Shown here: piece after piece, positions 16,806 through 28,000 of the stretch
Layout: each line of letters starts with the position of its first letter
Position numbering within the stretch: position 1 is the stretch's first letter
Origin: Chloroflexota bacterium
GTDB lineage: Bacteria; Chloroflexota; Anaerolineae; Promineifilales; Promineifilaceae
Length of the DNA: 64,000 nt
Assembly: GCA_017993775.1 (NCBI GenBank)
Contig: JAGOMA010000018.1
Coordinates: 1-64,000 of the forward strand
Reading direction: 5' to 3'
Program-made: the position numbers and the translations under genes
The notes under the pieces: model-generated
The model's input: the letters and a program-made list of their open reading frames with translations, nothing else
Databases searched by the model: none
What the model was told of the DNA's origin: nothing

Positions 16806-18815
16806 ATGAAAAGTGAATTTGTTTTAGCCTTCAATGAGATTTGTGAAGCGCGTGGCCTGCCAAAAGAGGATGTCTTTGACGCGTTAAAGACAGCCCTGGT
16901 ATCTGCATTTCGGCGGGATTTTAATCTCAGCAATACGCAAGATGTGCGCGTGGAAATCGATCCGCGTACCGGTGAATCGACCATTTACTCCGAGAAGGAA
17001 GTTGTCGATTCCATCATGGACAATCGCACAGAGGTGTTGTTGGATGTAGCCCGTCGTGAGCATCCGGATGCCCAGCTGGGTGATGTGTTGTTGGTTGACA
17101 GCACCACGGCGCAATTCGGCCGTATTGCCGCACAGACTGCTAAACAAGTTTTGCTCCAGCGTGTCCGTGAAGCTGAACGCGAACATCTCTTTGAAGACTT
17201 TTCTGGCCGAGAAGGTGAATTGGTTAACGGTACTGTTCAGAGCATCAGCGGTCAACATATTACCATTGGTCTGGGTCGTACAGAAGCCACGCTGCCGAAA
17301 GGCCAGCAAGTTCATGGCGAACGTTACCGTGCCCATGACAAAATTCGCGTCTATGTTTTGGAAGTTCGACGGACCAATCGTGGGCCGCAAATTTTTGTCA
17401 GCCGGAATCATCGCAACCTGCTTCGCCGCCTGTTGGAATTGGAAGTGCCGGAAATTTACAACGGCCAGGTGGAAATCAAGAGCATTGCCCGGGAGGCCGG
17501 TCAGCGGTCTAAGGTGGCTGTGTTGGCTTTGCAGCCAGGGGTAGACCCAGTTGGCGCCTGTGTGGGGATGCGCGGTGTGCGTATTCAGAGCATTGTGCGC
17601 GAGCTAAATGACGAGAAAATTGACGTCATCGAATGGGATGCGGATCAGCACACATTTATTGCTAAGGCGTTAAGCCCGGCGCGTGTGTCGCATGTCTTTT
17701 TGGAAGAGCATCCTGAGGATGGCAAGACGGCGATTGTGATTGTGCCGGATGATCAGTTGTCGCTGGCGATTGGGCGCGAAGGGCAAAATGCCCGCCTGGC
17801 AGCGAAACTGACGGGCTGGCGCATCGACATCAAGAGCCTGACAGAAGCGGCCGCTGAATCTTTGGATAATTTGGATCATCCGAAGGCCAATGCTGAGGTG
17901 GCCAAGAACAGCACCTTGCATGAGCAAGTGCGGCTGATTTTGGAGAAGAAGGCGGCGAATCGGCCGATTACTTCGGAAGATTACCATACGTTGGATCGTC
18001 TGGTGAGCGGTATTTTGGGGACGATTATTACGTCTCGGGCCGAGAACTTCGAGAAAACGCGTAAACGCCGGGCCGAGGCGCGGTTGAAAGTGCCGACGGC
18101 CGCCTGGCGCGAATCGTTGGACGACCTGGATTTGCCGGGTCGTATTCACAATTTGCTGCTGGATAATGAAATTGAAACAGTAGGCGATGCTATTTTCCAT
18201 CTGGAGATGGGCGACGAAGTGATTTTGGGCTTCCGTGGTTTAGGGGAAGCGGCTTTGGAAACGTTGAAAGAGCGGGTGGCTGAATATCGCAGCCGCCTGG
18301 CCGCAGATGAGACGTTGGAAGCTGCGCCGGAAACGGCCGAAGAGGCTGTGGCGGAAGCGGAAATGGAAGTGGAAACGGCCGTTCCCGACCTTGAAGCCGA
18401 ACCTGAAATGGCCGAACCGGAAGCCATCATGGCCGAAGTGGAGCCAGAACTTGTTGTCGCCGAAGTGGTAGTGGAAGAAGAACCAGAACCAGAACTGGTG
18501 GCTGTGGCGGAAACGGCCGTCGAAGAAGAACCGGAAGAAGCCATTACCGATCTGGTAGACGATCTCAGCCGCTCATTAATTGACATGGTGGAAGAAAAGC
18601 CGGAACCGCAGAGAAAACCCAAGCCGGGTATTGTCGTCGTTCGACCGGAGGAAAGCGCTACGGAAGATGAAGATGAGGAAGAGCGCAAGCGGCGCGGCCG
18701 TAAAGGGCGACAGCTCATCTTTAACGAGGACATTGGCGAGGTGGTCACCAAGCGCAAGCGCAAGGGCAGCCGCAGTCGACCGGAATGGGAAGATATTGAT
18801 TTAGACGAAATATAA
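16806..18815 (+). CDS. nusA: Transcription termination/antitermination factor NusA with acidic C-terminal tail
   Basis: 669 residues, longer than the usual 350-500. Order: RNA-polymerase-binding N-domain (1-130, [31 protein letters not shown]), S1 domain (about 140-205, [13 protein letters not shown]), KH1 and KH2 (about 225-365, [15 protein letters not shown] and [20 protein letters not shown]), then a helix-hairpin-helix-like part near 440-500. Residues about 505-610 are a Glu/Val/Ala-rich low-complexity tail, followed by a basic end ([10 protein letters not shown]). The start was chosen at the conserved MKSEF. It heads the operon; rimP, which often precedes nusA, is absent here. Confidence 0.95.
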   Translation: MKSEFVLAFNEICEARGLPKEDVFDALKTALVSAFRRDFNLSNTQDVRVEIDPRTGESTIYSEKEVVDSIMDNRTEVLLDVARREHPDAQLGDVLLVDSTTAQFGRIAAQTAKQVLLQRVREAEREHLFEDFSGREGELVNGTVQSISGQHITIGLGRTEATLPKGQQVHGERYRAHDKIRVYVLEVRRTNRGPQIFVSRNHRNLLRRLLELEVPEIYNGQVEIKSIAREAGQRSKVAVLALQPGVDPVGACVGMRGVRIQSIVRELNDEKIDVIEWDADQHTFIAKALSPARVSHVFLEEHPEDGKTAIVIVPDDQLSLAIGREGQNARLAAKLTGWRIDIKSLTEAAAESLDNLDHPKANAEVAKNSTLHEQVRLILEKKAANRPITSEDYHTLDRLVSGILGTIITSRAENFEKTRKRRAEARLKVPTAAWRESLDDLDLPGRIHNLLLDNEIETVGDAIFHLEMGDEVILGFRGLGEAALETLKERVAEYRSRLAADETLEAAPETAEEAVAEAEMEVETAVPDLEAEPEMAEPEAIMAEVEPELVVAEVVVEEEPEPELVAVAETAVEEEPEEAITDLVDDLSRSLIDMVEEKPEPQRKPKPGIVVVRPEESATEDEDEEERKRRGRKGRQLIFNEDIGEVVTKRKRKGSRSRPEWEDIDLDEI

Positions 18816-18878
18816 GATAGGGTTGTGGCAATAGAGGTAGAGAGTTTCTCTATCTTTATTGCTTTATGCCGGTTTAAC

Positions 18879-19181
18879 ATGATGAAGAAACAAGGGCGCA
18901 AGCCAAAACACGTGCCTCAGCGGACCTGTGTTGTTTGCCGTCAGAAAACGGAGAAACGGCGGCTGATCCGCATTGTGCGTACGCCGGATGATGGCGTCGT
19001 CGTTGATGTGAGCGGAAAACAGAACGGCCGTGGCGCTTATGTGTGTGATCGGCCTGCATGTTGGGATAAAATGCTCAACGATCGGGCCGTGTTGGGCCAG
19101 GCCCTTAAAGCCGCTGTCGGCGACGAGGAATTGGCCGCCATCGCGGCCCATCGCCCTATCGCCGAGGACGCCGGCGCGTAA
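18879..19181 (+). CDS. rnpM: YlxR/RnpM-family RNA-binding protein
   Basis: 100 residues from the first of two adjacent ATG codons. The YlxR signature is clear: RTCVVCRQKTEKRRLIRIVR, GRGAYVC and CWDKML. The family binds RNA and in Bacillus modulates RNase P (recent literature). It sits between nusA and infB, its usual place. No clear ribosome site is visible, and the start may be the second ATG. Confidence 0.9.
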   Translation: MMKKQGRKPKHVPQRTCVVCRQKTEKRRLIRIVRTPDDGVVVDVSGKQNGRGAYVCDRPACWDKMLNDRAVLGQALKAAVGDEELAAIAAHRPIAEDAGA

Positions 19182-19276
19182 TAAAATAGATAAGATTTGG
19201 CTGGCAAACGGCCGTTAACGATTTTGCACCCTGAATGGTTGCGCGCAGCGTTTGCGTAGTGAGGAAATGGTAAAAG

Positions 19277-21073
19277 ATGACGAAAACAAAAGCATTGATT
19301 GAGCTACCTGCTTTCATAACCGTCCGAGAATTGGCTGCCGTCATGGAAGTCAGTCCTATCGACGTGATTAAAGAGTTGATGAGCAATGGCATTATGGCCA
19401 ACATTAACCAGGACATAGACTTTGACACTGCGGCCATTGTCGCCGGAGAAATGGGCTTTGAAGTCGTGTCCCAGGCCGAAGCCGCGGCCGCCGTCGAAGA
19501 AGTCATCGACGAAAAAGACCTGTTGGCCTGGCGGCGAGTCCTGGCAAAAGAAGACGCCGCCAATTTGCAAACCCGCCCTCCGGTTGTCACCATGTTGGGT
19601 CATGTCGATCATGGCAAAACTTCTTTGCTAGACGTCATTCGGCAGACAAATGTGCAGGCCGGTGAAGCCGGCGGCATTACCCAGCACATCGGCGCTTACC
19701 AGGTTGAACAAGATGGCAAGCTGGTTACATTTTTAGATACCCCGGGTCACGCGGCGTTCACCTCCATGCGCGCTCGCGGCGCGCAGGCCACAGATATTGC
19801 CATCCTGGTGGTTGCCGCCGACGATGGCGTGATGCCCCAAACCCGCGAAGCGGCCGATCATGCGCGCGCCGCCCATGTGCCGATTATTGTGGCGATGAAC
19901 AAGATTGATTTGCCCACGGCGAATCCGTCCAAAGTGAAGCAGCAGCTAAGTGAAATTGGCCTCATTCCCGATGAATGGGATGGGGATACGATGATTATTC
20001 CCGTTTCGGCCAAAGAGCGTCTGGGCATCGAAGATTTGCTGGAAGCGATTTTGTTGGTAGCTGAAGACATTAACCCACGGGCCAATCCCCAAGCGACGCC
20101 TTCTGGCTCGGTTCTGGAAGCCAGTATCGAGCGCGGACGCGGCGTGATGGCCACGGTGCTGGTGCAAAACGGCACGCTGCATCGCGGCGACACGCTGTTG
20201 GTGGGCAATCATTACGGCCGTATCAAATCCATGTACGATTTTCGCGGTCGCCAAATTAAAGAAGCCAGTCCTTCTACTCCTGTGGCGGTGTCTGGCCTGA
20301 ACGATATTCCCCATGCCGGCGACCAATTTACCGTGGTGAAAACGGAAAAAGAAGCCCGTCGGTTGATTGCTGAGATGCAAGAAGATATGCGGCAGGATGC
20401 AGACGGCCGTGGCGCCGGTATGAGCCTGGATGAATTCTTCAGCCGCTTGCAAGAAGGGGACGTTAAAACCCTCAACCTCATCGTTAAGGCTGACGTTCAA
20501 GGCTCTTTGGAACCCATCGTCAATTCGCTGGGAAAACTTGGCGACGAGGAAGTTTCGTTGGATATTCTGTTGGCCGCTACCGGCAACGTGACAGAAAGCG
20601 ATGTCATGCTCGCCTCTGCCTCTGATGCCGTTATCCTTGGCTTCAATGTAGAAATAGACACCGTCGCCCAGGCCGCCGCATCCAGCGAAGGCGTGCAAAT
20701 CAGCAACTACACCATCATCTACAAATTGATTGAAGATGTAGAAAAAGCCATGAAGGGCATGTTAGACCCGGTCTACGAAGAGGTTCTAATCGGTCGGGCG
20801 GAAGTGCGCCAGGTCTTTAAGATTCGTGGCGTCGGGCAAATTGCCGGTTGTTACATGCGCACAGGCGTCGCCCGGCGTAATGCCCAGGCGCGCCTCATTC
20901 GCAACACCAGCTTGCTGCACAGTGGTCCGGTGAGCAGCCTGAAACATTTGGCGGAAAGCGTGCGCGAAGTGAAGGCTGGTTTTGAATTTGGCGTGAGCCT
21001 GGAAAATTGGAATGATTTTCGCCCTGGCGATTACATCGAATTCTTTGTAACTCAGCGCGTGGAAGCCACATAA
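19277..21073 (+). CDS. infB: Translation initiation factor IF-2
   Basis: 598 residues, a compact IF-2 lacking the long N-terminal extension of enterobacteria. An IF2-N domain (residues 5-60) is followed by the GTPase with [29 protein letters not shown] and SAK, then domains II-IV ending in the fMet-tRNA-binding C2 region ([24 protein letters not shown]). It delivers initiator tRNA to the 30S subunit. Its stop is one base before the rbfA start. Confidence 0.97.
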   Translation: MTKTKALIELPAFITVRELAAVMEVSPIDVIKELMSNGIMANINQDIDFDTAAIVAGEMGFEVVSQAEAAAAVEEVIDEKDLLAWRRVLAKEDAANLQTRPPVVTMLGHVDHGKTSLLDVIRQTNVQAGEAGGITQHIGAYQVEQDGKLVTFLDTPGHAAFTSMRARGAQATDIAILVVAADDGVMPQTREAADHARAAHVPIIVAMNKIDLPTANPSKVKQQLSEIGLIPDEWDGDTMIIPVSAKERLGIEDLLEAILLVAEDINPRANPQATPSGSVLEASIERGRGVMATVLVQNGTLHRGDTLLVGNHYGRIKSMYDFRGRQIKEASPSTPVAVSGLNDIPHAGDQFTVVKTEKEARRLIAEMQEDMRQDADGRGAGMSLDEFFSRLQEGDVKTLNLIVKADVQGSLEPIVNSLGKLGDEEVSLDILLAATGNVTESDVMLASASDAVILGFNVEIDTVAQAAASSEGVQISNYTIIYKLIEDVEKAMKGMLDPVYEEVLIGRAEVRQVFKIRGVGQIAGCYMRTGVARRNAQARLIRNTSLLHSGPVSSLKHLAESVREVKAGFEFGVSLENWNDFRPGDYIEFFVTQRVEAT

Positions 21074-21074
21074 C

Positions 21075-21440
21075 ATGAGCAAAATTCGTCAACAACGCAC
21101 AGCGGAACAAATTCAGATTATCTTGAGCGAGTTGATCTTGCGTGAGATGAACGACCCCCGATTGCAAGAGTTGACCATTACAGATGTGACCATTGATCGG
21201 GAATTGAAATACGCCGACGTCTATGTTCAAGCGTTAGGCAATGAATCGCGCCGCGAAGAGGTGCTTCAGGCGCTGGATAAAGCGACCGGGTTCTTCCGGC
21301 GCGAACTGGCGCAGCGAATGCGTCTGCGTACGACTCCCGAACTTCGTTTTCATTGGGATCCGACTCTCGCGCAAGCGGCGGAAGTGGATCGCATTCTGGC
21401 GAATCTGGTTATTCCTCCCTTATCCGACGAAGAGGAATAA
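21075..21440 (+). CDS. rbfA: Ribosome-binding factor A
   Basis: 121 residues, normal length, with the KH-like core (LSELILREMNDPRLQELTITDVTIDRELKYADVYV) and the conserved RMRLRTTPELRFHWD end. RbfA assists late maturation of the 30S subunit and 16S rRNA processing. The ATG starts one base after the infB stop, so it is translationally coupled. A dispersed palindrome lies in the spacer behind it. Confidence 0.95.
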   Translation: MSKIRQQRTAEQIQIILSELILREMNDPRLQELTITDVTIDRELKYADVYVQALGNESRREEVLQALDKATGFFRRELAQRMRLRTTPELRFHWDPTLAQAAEVDRILANLVIPPLSDEEE

Positions 21441-21532
21441 GCGACTGTCTCCAGACCCCGAACTGAGGTGGCTGGTTGATCTGACTTTTGGTTTGCCCTA
21501 GTGGTTTGCTTGTAATTAAGCCTGGTGTTTCC

Positions 21533-21565
21533 AAATTGGTCCAATCTCCAAGATTGGACCAATTT
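21533..21565. repeat. Tandem palindrome of the AGATTGGNCCAATCT family, copy 2
   Basis: AAATTGGTCCAATCT (21533-21547), CCA, AGATTGGACCAATTT (21551-21565): perfect 15-base arms with a three-base loop. No T-run follows. It lies between rbfA and nrnA inside the operon. Confidence 0.75.
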
Positions 21566-21652
21566 CCCCAAGTTAAACGCATATGAACCTTGTAGGCAGG
21601 AGCCACCTCCAGATCCAACAGAATTGCAACAAATAAAAGGACAAGAGTAACT

Positions 21653-22651
21653 GTGTCATTTGCAGCGGAATTCCGCCAGACAATTGAAGCGGCGCGGCGT
21701 ATTTTGGTTGTTACGCACGTTGGGCCAGATGGGGATGCGTTGGGTTCGTTAACGGCCGTAGGCATGGCCCTTTCTCGCCTGGGAAAAGATGTCACCATGG
21801 CCTGCGAGAGCGACATGCCCAATCGGTTCAATTACCTTTCGTTTGTCGACCGCGTGGTCAGAAAGACCGATCCTCGCGGCCGTTTTGACGCGTTGATCGC
21901 CGTCGATTGCGGCGACCAGCAGCGCATGGGCGATATCTTCACCAGTTTGCCAGACCCCAAACCGTTCATCATCAACATCGATCACCACATCACCAACACC
22001 TATTTTGGCGATTTGAACTGGGTGGCCGACTGCCCGTCCACGGCGGAGATGATCTATAGTTTATATACAGACATGGGTTGGGAAATTAACGCCGATGTGG
22101 CTATGAGCCTTCTCACTGGCGTTGTCACGGATACGCTTGGTTTTCGCACGCCCAACGTAACCCCCAATACCCTGAAAGTAGCCAGTGTTTTGATGGAAGC
22201 CGGGGCCGATTTGCCCCTGATCACCATGCAGACCTTGAACCTAAAGCCATTGTCTACGCTGCGCCTATGGCAGATTGGTCTGAACCAGATGCAAATTGAA
22301 GACGGCCTGATGTGGACGACCATCACCAACCGCGACCGGGAAATGATTGGCTATCGCAACGACAGCAGCAGCGGCCTGGTGAATTTGTTGGCCGACGTGA
22401 ACCGGGTGGCGATTGGCGTGGTGTTGATGGAAATGGAAGACGGGTATATTCGCGTTGGTTTCCGCAGCCGTCCGCCGTATGACGTGGCGCAGTTGGCCCA
22501 AAGCCTCGGCGGCGGCGGGCACCCTCAGGCCGCGGGTTGTACGATGGAAGGGCCATTGGCCAAAGCCGAAGCGCAAATTGTGGAAATGTGCAAGCAGGCC
22601 ATTAGCCAACAAACGCCGGCTTCCGCGCAGCAAAATGGGCATGGGTTGTAG
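21653..22651 (+). CDS. nrnA: DHH-family phosphoesterase (NrnA-like nanoRNase / pAp phosphatase)
   Basis: 332 residues from GTG 21653, the start consistent with the family N-terminus; the weak AAAGGACAAGAG element precedes it. Metal-binding motifs are intact: VTHVGPDGDALGSL, AVDCGD, NIDHHITN (DHH) and DTLGFRTP; the DHHA1 domain ends with GGGGHPQAAGC. NrnA degrades 2-5 nucleotide RNAs and dephosphorylates pAp. Its place between rbfA and truB is conserved in many Gram-positive-type genomes. Confidence 0.93.
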   Translation: MSFAAEFRQTIEAARRILVVTHVGPDGDALGSLTAVGMALSRLGKDVTMACESDMPNRFNYLSFVDRVVRKTDPRGRFDALIAVDCGDQQRMGDIFTSLPDPKPFIINIDHHITNTYFGDLNWVADCPSTAEMIYSLYTDMGWEINADVAMSLLTGVVTDTLGFRTPNVTPNTLKVASVLMEAGADLPLITMQTLNLKPLSTLRLWQIGLNQMQIEDGLMWTTITNRDREMIGYRNDSSSGLVNLLADVNRVAIGVVLMEMEDGYIRVGFRSRPPYDVAQLAQSLGGGGHPQAAGCTMEGPLAKAEAQIVEMCKQAISQQTPASAQQNGHGL

Positions 22652-22684
22652 AAACGGCCGTTTGCTCGATGATTTGTTCTGATT

Positions 22685-23593
22685 ATGTCGAATCTTTCGG
22701 GAATTTTAGCCCTTGATAAACCGCTTGGTGTCACCTCCCACGATGTTGTTAACCAACTCAGGCGGCTGAGTGGAATACGACGCATTGGCCATGCCGGTAC
22801 GCTGGACCCCCTGGCGACCGGCGTGATGCTGTTGGGCCTTGGCCGGGCGACCCGCCTGCTCGAATATCTGGTCGGGCTGCCTAAGACGTATGAAACGGCC
22901 GTACGCCTGGGCCAGACCACCAACACCTATGACGCAGAGGGCGAGATTTTGGCCGAACGGCCGTTTGCTCATCTCACCGAATGGCACATCACCGCTGCCC
23001 TGGCCCAATTTCGCGGCCCCATACTACAAAAACCGCCCCTTTATTCGGCCATCAAAAAAAATGGGAAACCCCTCTACAAGTTAGCCCGCGAAGGCGCAGA
23101 GGTAGACGTGCCGGCGCGTGAAGTCACCATCTCTGAATTAACCATGCTGGCCTGGCTTTCGCCGGTCCTGCACCTGCGGGTTACCTGCTCGTCGGGAACG
23201 TATATTCGTTCGTTGGGACATGATCTGGGCGAGACGTTGGGTTGTGGCGGCTATCTGACGGCGCTGCGGCGCACGGCCGTGGGCGATTTTTCCCTCGATC
23301 AGGCCGTTATGCTGGATCAATTGACCGCCGCCAATCTGGCCGACCACCTGCTGCCGCCGGAAACGGCCGTGGCCCATTTGCCCCAATTAACCTTGCCCGC
23401 TTCAGAAGTGGAGCGGCTGTTGGTGGGGCAGCGGCTGGTTCGGGAAACCGACCACGCTCTGCACGAGATGGTGCGCGTAACCAACCCCGCCGGCGAATTT
23501 GTGGGCATTTTGCGCGCCGAAGTGGATTATTGGCAGCCGCACAAGATGTTTTTGCCGGAAACGGCCGTCGTCGACCAGACATCTTTGCTCTGA
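22685..23593 (+). CDS. truB: tRNA pseudouridine(55) synthase
   Basis: 302 residues. TruB converts U55 of tRNA to pseudouridine. The catalytic Asp lies in HAGTLDPLATGVMLLGLGRATR; KTYETAVRLG, YSAIKKNGKPLYKLAREG and RVTCSSGTYIRSLGHDLG are the other family motifs. It is 33 bases downstream of nrnA and immediately precedes ribF, the usual order. Confidence 0.96.
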   Translation: MSNLSGILALDKPLGVTSHDVVNQLRRLSGIRRIGHAGTLDPLATGVMLLGLGRATRLLEYLVGLPKTYETAVRLGQTTNTYDAEGEILAERPFAHLTEWHITAALAQFRGPILQKPPLYSAIKKNGKPLYKLAREGAEVDVPAREVTISELTMLAWLSPVLHLRVTCSSGTYIRSLGHDLGETLGCGGYLTALRRTAVGDFSLDQAVMLDQLTAANLADHLLPPETAVAHLPQLTLPASEVERLLVGQRLVRETDHALHEMVRVTNPAGEFVGILRAEVDYWQPHKMFLPETAVVDQTSLL

Positions 23594-23609
23594 ACCAGGT
23601 ACACGTTTT

Positions 23610-24539
23610 ATGACACAGACATTTATCCACGTTGAACACCTGACTGAAGTCGAACTTTCCACGCCCACCTATCTGGCGATTGGTTCTTTCGACGGTGTGC
23701 ACATGGGCCATCAGGCTGTGCTGCAAGAAATGGTGGCCGCGGCCCGCGCCGACGGCCGTCGCTCGGCCGTTCTCACCTTTTTTCCCCATCCCACCCGCGT
23801 TTTGCGCGGCCAGGAAGGGCCTTATTACATTACCACCCTGGCGGATCGAGTGCGTCTGCTGGCAGAGCAAGGCATCGATCTGATCATCACCCATCCGTTC
23901 AATGAAGAAGTCCGCCTGACGCGGGCGGCCGAATTTGTCGATCAGCTCATCCGGTATCTGGACATGCGTCAGATTTGGGGCGGGAATTTTGCCTTTGGCT
24001 ACAAACGGGAAGGGGATGTGCCTTTTTTACGCCGGTTGGGCGCTGAGCGCGGTTTTTCGGTGGAATTGGTGCGCTCGATGGTGGAAGTTCAGGGCGATTG
24101 GGTGAGCAGCAGCCGGATTCGTCGATGTTTGGCCGAAGGAAACGTGGCCACTGTGCGCGAATGTTTGGGACGGCCGTTTCACGTTACCGGCAAAGTGGCG
24201 CAAGCCGATCAGCGCGGGCGCACGATTGGCTTTCCGACGGCCAACCTGGCCGCCTGGGACGAGCTGCTGCTGCCAGCCAACGGCGTGTATGCCACTTATG
24301 CCTGGCTGGGCGACCAGCGTTATGTTGCGGCGACCAATGTGGGGGTGCGGCCAACGGTAAACGGCCGTGGCGTCACCGTCGAAGCGCATTTGTTGGATTT
24401 CAGCGGCGATTTATACGGCCAGGAGCTGCGCGTGGAGTTTATCCAGCACATTCGGCCGGAGAAAAAATTCTCTGGCCTGCCGGAGTTAACCGCCCAGATT
24501 CAAGCCGATGTCGGCGCGATACGGGCGATGTTGGCGTAA
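23610..24539 (+). CDS. ribF: Bifunctional riboflavin kinase / FAD synthetase
   Basis: 309 residues from ATG 23610, 16 bases after truB. The N-terminal FAD synthetase part carries SFDGVHMGHQAVL and the later SSSRIRRCL motif; the C-terminal flavokinase carries GFPTANLA, GVYATYAW and NVGVRPTVNG. It makes FMN and then FAD. It closes the nusA-ribF cluster; no clear terminator follows before the convergent gene. Confidence 0.96.
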   Translation: MTQTFIHVEHLTEVELSTPTYLAIGSFDGVHMGHQAVLQEMVAAARADGRRSAVLTFFPHPTRVLRGQEGPYYITTLADRVRLLAEQGIDLIITHPFNEEVRLTRAAEFVDQLIRYLDMRQIWGGNFAFGYKREGDVPFLRRLGAERGFSVELVRSMVEVQGDWVSSSRIRRCLAEGNVATVRECLGRPFHVTGKVAQADQRGRTIGFPTANLAAWDELLLPANGVYATYAWLGDQRYVAATNVGVRPTVNGRGVTVEAHLLDFSGDLYGQELRVEFIQHIRPEKKFSGLPELTAQIQADVGAIRAMLA

Positions 24540-24558
24540 CGCGCATTACGCATCTGCA

Positions 24559-24987
24559 TTACGGTCCATATGGCGCAGTCCAAGACGGCGATTTGTGGAC
24601 GTGGACAATTTGCCAGCCGTGTTCTCCTTTGATGAGGACACGGCTTTCGTTATGTTGGCGGTGGTTGATGGGGCCTTCGGGGGTGGCAATGGTGAGCATG
24701 AAGGTGTAACTGACAACGGCCGTTGTTTCTCTGCCTGGCGCGCCATACAACTGCAAGCGCGGTTCCCACAAATCGTAGCGAAAATCGGCGTCTGTGCCGG
24801 CCCAACCATGGTTAATCATAAAAAAGTGAAAATCCAGGCCATCTTGTCGGTGCGGCGTGATGAACCATTCGTAAAGCGATAAATCGTCGCTGGTGGTGGC
24901 TTTGTAGGTTGCCACATCCCGCGCAAAAACGCTGTGCAAATGACGGTGGAGCGTATTCCAGACCTCTTGTTCTGTCGTATTTTTCAT
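24559..24987 (-). CDS. SnoaL/NTF2-like protein
   Basis: 142 residues from ATG 24987, six bases after GGAG. The pattern of an N-terminal helix (EQEVWNTLHRHLHSVFARDVATYKA), LYEWFITPHRQDG, and the terminal strands NESRVLIKGEHGWQIVHVHKS fits the NTF2-like fold of SnoaL or DUF4440-like proteins. The HxSxS end resembles the CaMKII-association-type subgroup. No catalytic role can be assigned. It lies just downstream of the tricorn protease gene on the same strand. Confidence 0.75.
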   Translation of the reverse strand: MKNTTEQEVWNTLHRHLHSVFARDVATYKATTSDDLSLYEWFITPHRQDGLDFHFFMINHGWAGTDADFRYDLWEPRLQLYGAPGRETTAVVSYTFMLTIATPEGPINHRQHNESRVLIKGEHGWQIVHVHKSPSWTAPYGP

Positions 24988-25050
24988 TGTTTTCTCCAGC
25001 AGCAAGGCATCCCGAAGGATTAGGACCTCCAGGCGGTCTCGATAAGCATC

Positions 25051-28000
25051 TTATCGGGTGGCCGGCGCGGGGCGCTCGATTTTGGGGCGCGGATGGGCGG
25101 CGAGTTCGGCCAGGATGATTTCGACGGCCGTTTCCAACTGCGGATCACGGCCGTTAATCACCAGCTTGGGCGTCATTTCCACTTCGACATCCGGGGCGAC
25201 GCCTTCATTTTCCACTTCCCATTCGCCCTCCGGGCTAAAAATGGCCAGACGCGGCACTGTGACCAGCCCGCCATCCAACAGCACCGGGTTGTCGTAGATG
25301 CCGATCAGCCCGCCCCAGGTGCGTTTGCCCACCAGCTTGCCCAGGCCGCGCCGCCGGAAAAACTGCGGCATCGCGTCGCCGCCGGAGCCGGCAAATTCGT
25401 TGATCACCATCACTTTGGGGCCGAAAATGGACGCGGCCGGCGTGCTGAAAATTTTGCCTTCACGGGTGGCCCAGTAGCTCAGTAAGGGGCGGTTTAGCAG
25501 GTCGATGACGTAATCGGCGACAGAGCCGCCGCCATTGAAGCGTTCATCCAGGATGACGGCTTCTTTGTCCAGTTGGGAGAAGTAGTAGCGGTTGAAGGAG
25601 GCATACCCTTCCAGAGCGGTGTTGCTCATGTAGACGTAGGCGACACGGCCGTTGGTCATCTCGCTTACTTTTTGCCGGTTGTTTTCTACCCAAGACCAGT
25701 GGCGCAGGTCGTTTTCGCTGGGGATGGGCACAACGGTGACGATACGGCCGTCGGCGGCGTCGGTCGTGGGGCTGACGAGCAAGGCCGTCTGTTTGTCGGC
25801 GGTTTTCTCGAAGAGGCTGTAGAGGTTGGTGGGCGCGCGCAGGGAACGGCCGTTAACCGCCAGCAGATAGTCTCCTTCGCTCACGTTGACGCCTGGCTCT
25901 GTCAGAGGCGCGCGCAGTTCCGGATGCCAGTTCAGGCCGGAATAGATGCGCCGGAAGCGGTAGAACCCATCCACCAGGTCATAATCGGCTCCCAACAGGC
26001 CGCCGCCAACCCGGTTGGGCGTGGGAATGTCGCCAAACATCACGTAGGCGTGGCCAACTGAAAGTTCGCCAATCAATTCTGCCAGGATAAAGTTCAGGTC
26101 TTGGCGGTGGCCGACATGAGTTAATAGGGGCCGGTACTTCGCTGCGGTAGCTTCCCAATCGAGGCCGTGCATGTGGGCGTCGTAAAAAAAGTCGCGTTGC
26201 AGGCGGCAGACTTCGGTGAACATTTGCGCCCATTCGGCTTTGGGATCGACGTACACTTCCATGTGGGCCAGGTTCAGGCGGTCGCCGCCGTTGTCGGGTT
26301 TTTTGTCTGTGCCGATGACGGCGAAGTCGTCGGGTTTTTTGGATTGGTAGAGTAGTTTACGGCCGTCGGCGCTAATCCAGTAGGCGCGGATGTTGCTCAG
26401 ATAGACCTCGTTTTTTCGTTCTTTTAGATCAAACACGTTTAATGTGCCCAGCAGCGCTTCGGTTTGTTCGGCAAACGATTGATTGGTCTCCAGGTAAAAC
26501 AATTTGCCATTGGCCGCCTGCAGCGAGCGAAATTCGCGGGCGGGCAGCGGCAGGGCCAAAATTCGCTGGTCCATTTTTCCCAGATCGATTTTGACTTCGA
26601 CGGGCGGTTTTTTCTGGCCGTTCTGCTTCTTTTCTTTCTGGTCTTGCTCATCCCCGCCGTTTTTGGCTTCATCGGCGTTGGTTTCGTCCGGTGATTTTTT
26701 CTCATTGGCTGGTTCGTCATCGCTTTCGGGAGCCAGCGGGGAGGGCGTGTCGTGGCTAAGTACGACGACATAGAGGCTGCTTTGCACCGGCCGTTCGTAA
26801 GAGGACATATCCAGCCAGCCGGTGTTCAGGCCGTAATTGGAGCTGGCGGCGAAAAAGAGATATTTTCCGTCTGGGCTAAAGCAGGCTGAGGTAGCGTCGC
26901 TGAGGCCATCGGTGATCTGGTGGCTGACGCCGGTGGCCAGTTCATACAAAAATACGGCGCGTATGTGCGTGTCTAGCCGCCGGGTGTAGGCGAGCCATTG
27001 GCTGTCTGGCGACCAGACGGGATTCAGGCTGCGTTCGGGGTGATCGTAGGTGTCGGTGGTGACGTGGATGGGTTTTTGTTCGGCCACATCAAGGTAATAG
27101 AGGTTGAGCGCTTTATCGGTGTAGGCGATTTTTTGGCTGTCGGGCGACCAGGTGGGCGAGTAAAAGAAGGATTTTTTGCCCAGAGGGATGAATGTTTTCT
27201 CGTGCAAGCCGGTCTGATCAGACAAGACGAGTTCGTATTCGCCGCTGGCGTCGGAGAAGTAGGCGATTTGCTGCCCGTCTGGTGACCAGGCGGGGAAGCG
27301 TTCGTGCACGCCGGGGGTGCGGGTGAGATTGCGGATGTCGCCTTTTTTGGCAGGCACGGTGAAAATGTCGCCGCGGGCTTCGAATACGGCGCGCATGCCG
27401 GTGGGGGAAATGCCGGCATAGCGGATGGTGTGGGCGGCGCGTTTGAAATAGGGTCGTGCGTAGGGCAAATCGGCGGCAATCTGGATGTGTAGGGTGGTGG
27501 TTTGGCCGTCGGTGGGGTTGTAGAGGTGGATACGGCCGTTTTGCTCATACGCCAGCAGCCCATCCCCCGCAGTGAGCGAGCGGATGTCGAAATCGTCGTA
27601 GTGGGTGAGCTGAGTGACGGCCGTTGTTTGTGTGTGGTAGGTAAACAAGTTCATCGTCCCGTGCCGGTCGGATAGGAAATAGATGGTATCGTCCAGCCAG
27701 CAGGGGAAGGTGTCGCTGGCGTTGACGTGGGGGATTTCAACGTGGTCGTAGGTGGTCAGGTCCAGCACCCAAATAGGCGACGTGCGCCCGCCGCGATAGC
27801 GTTTCCAGGACCAGAATGGTTCGGGAATGGAGGTGTAAGCCAGGAAACGGCCGTCTGGTGAAAAATCGCCCCGTTCAGCCATGGGCAAGGGCAGGGCTTG
27901 CGGAAAATCGCCTTCCAGCGAGACGGTGAAGAAACGGCGGTAGCGGATGGTGTGGGCGTCGCGGGAAGATACAAACAGAATGGCACGGCCGTCGGGCGTC

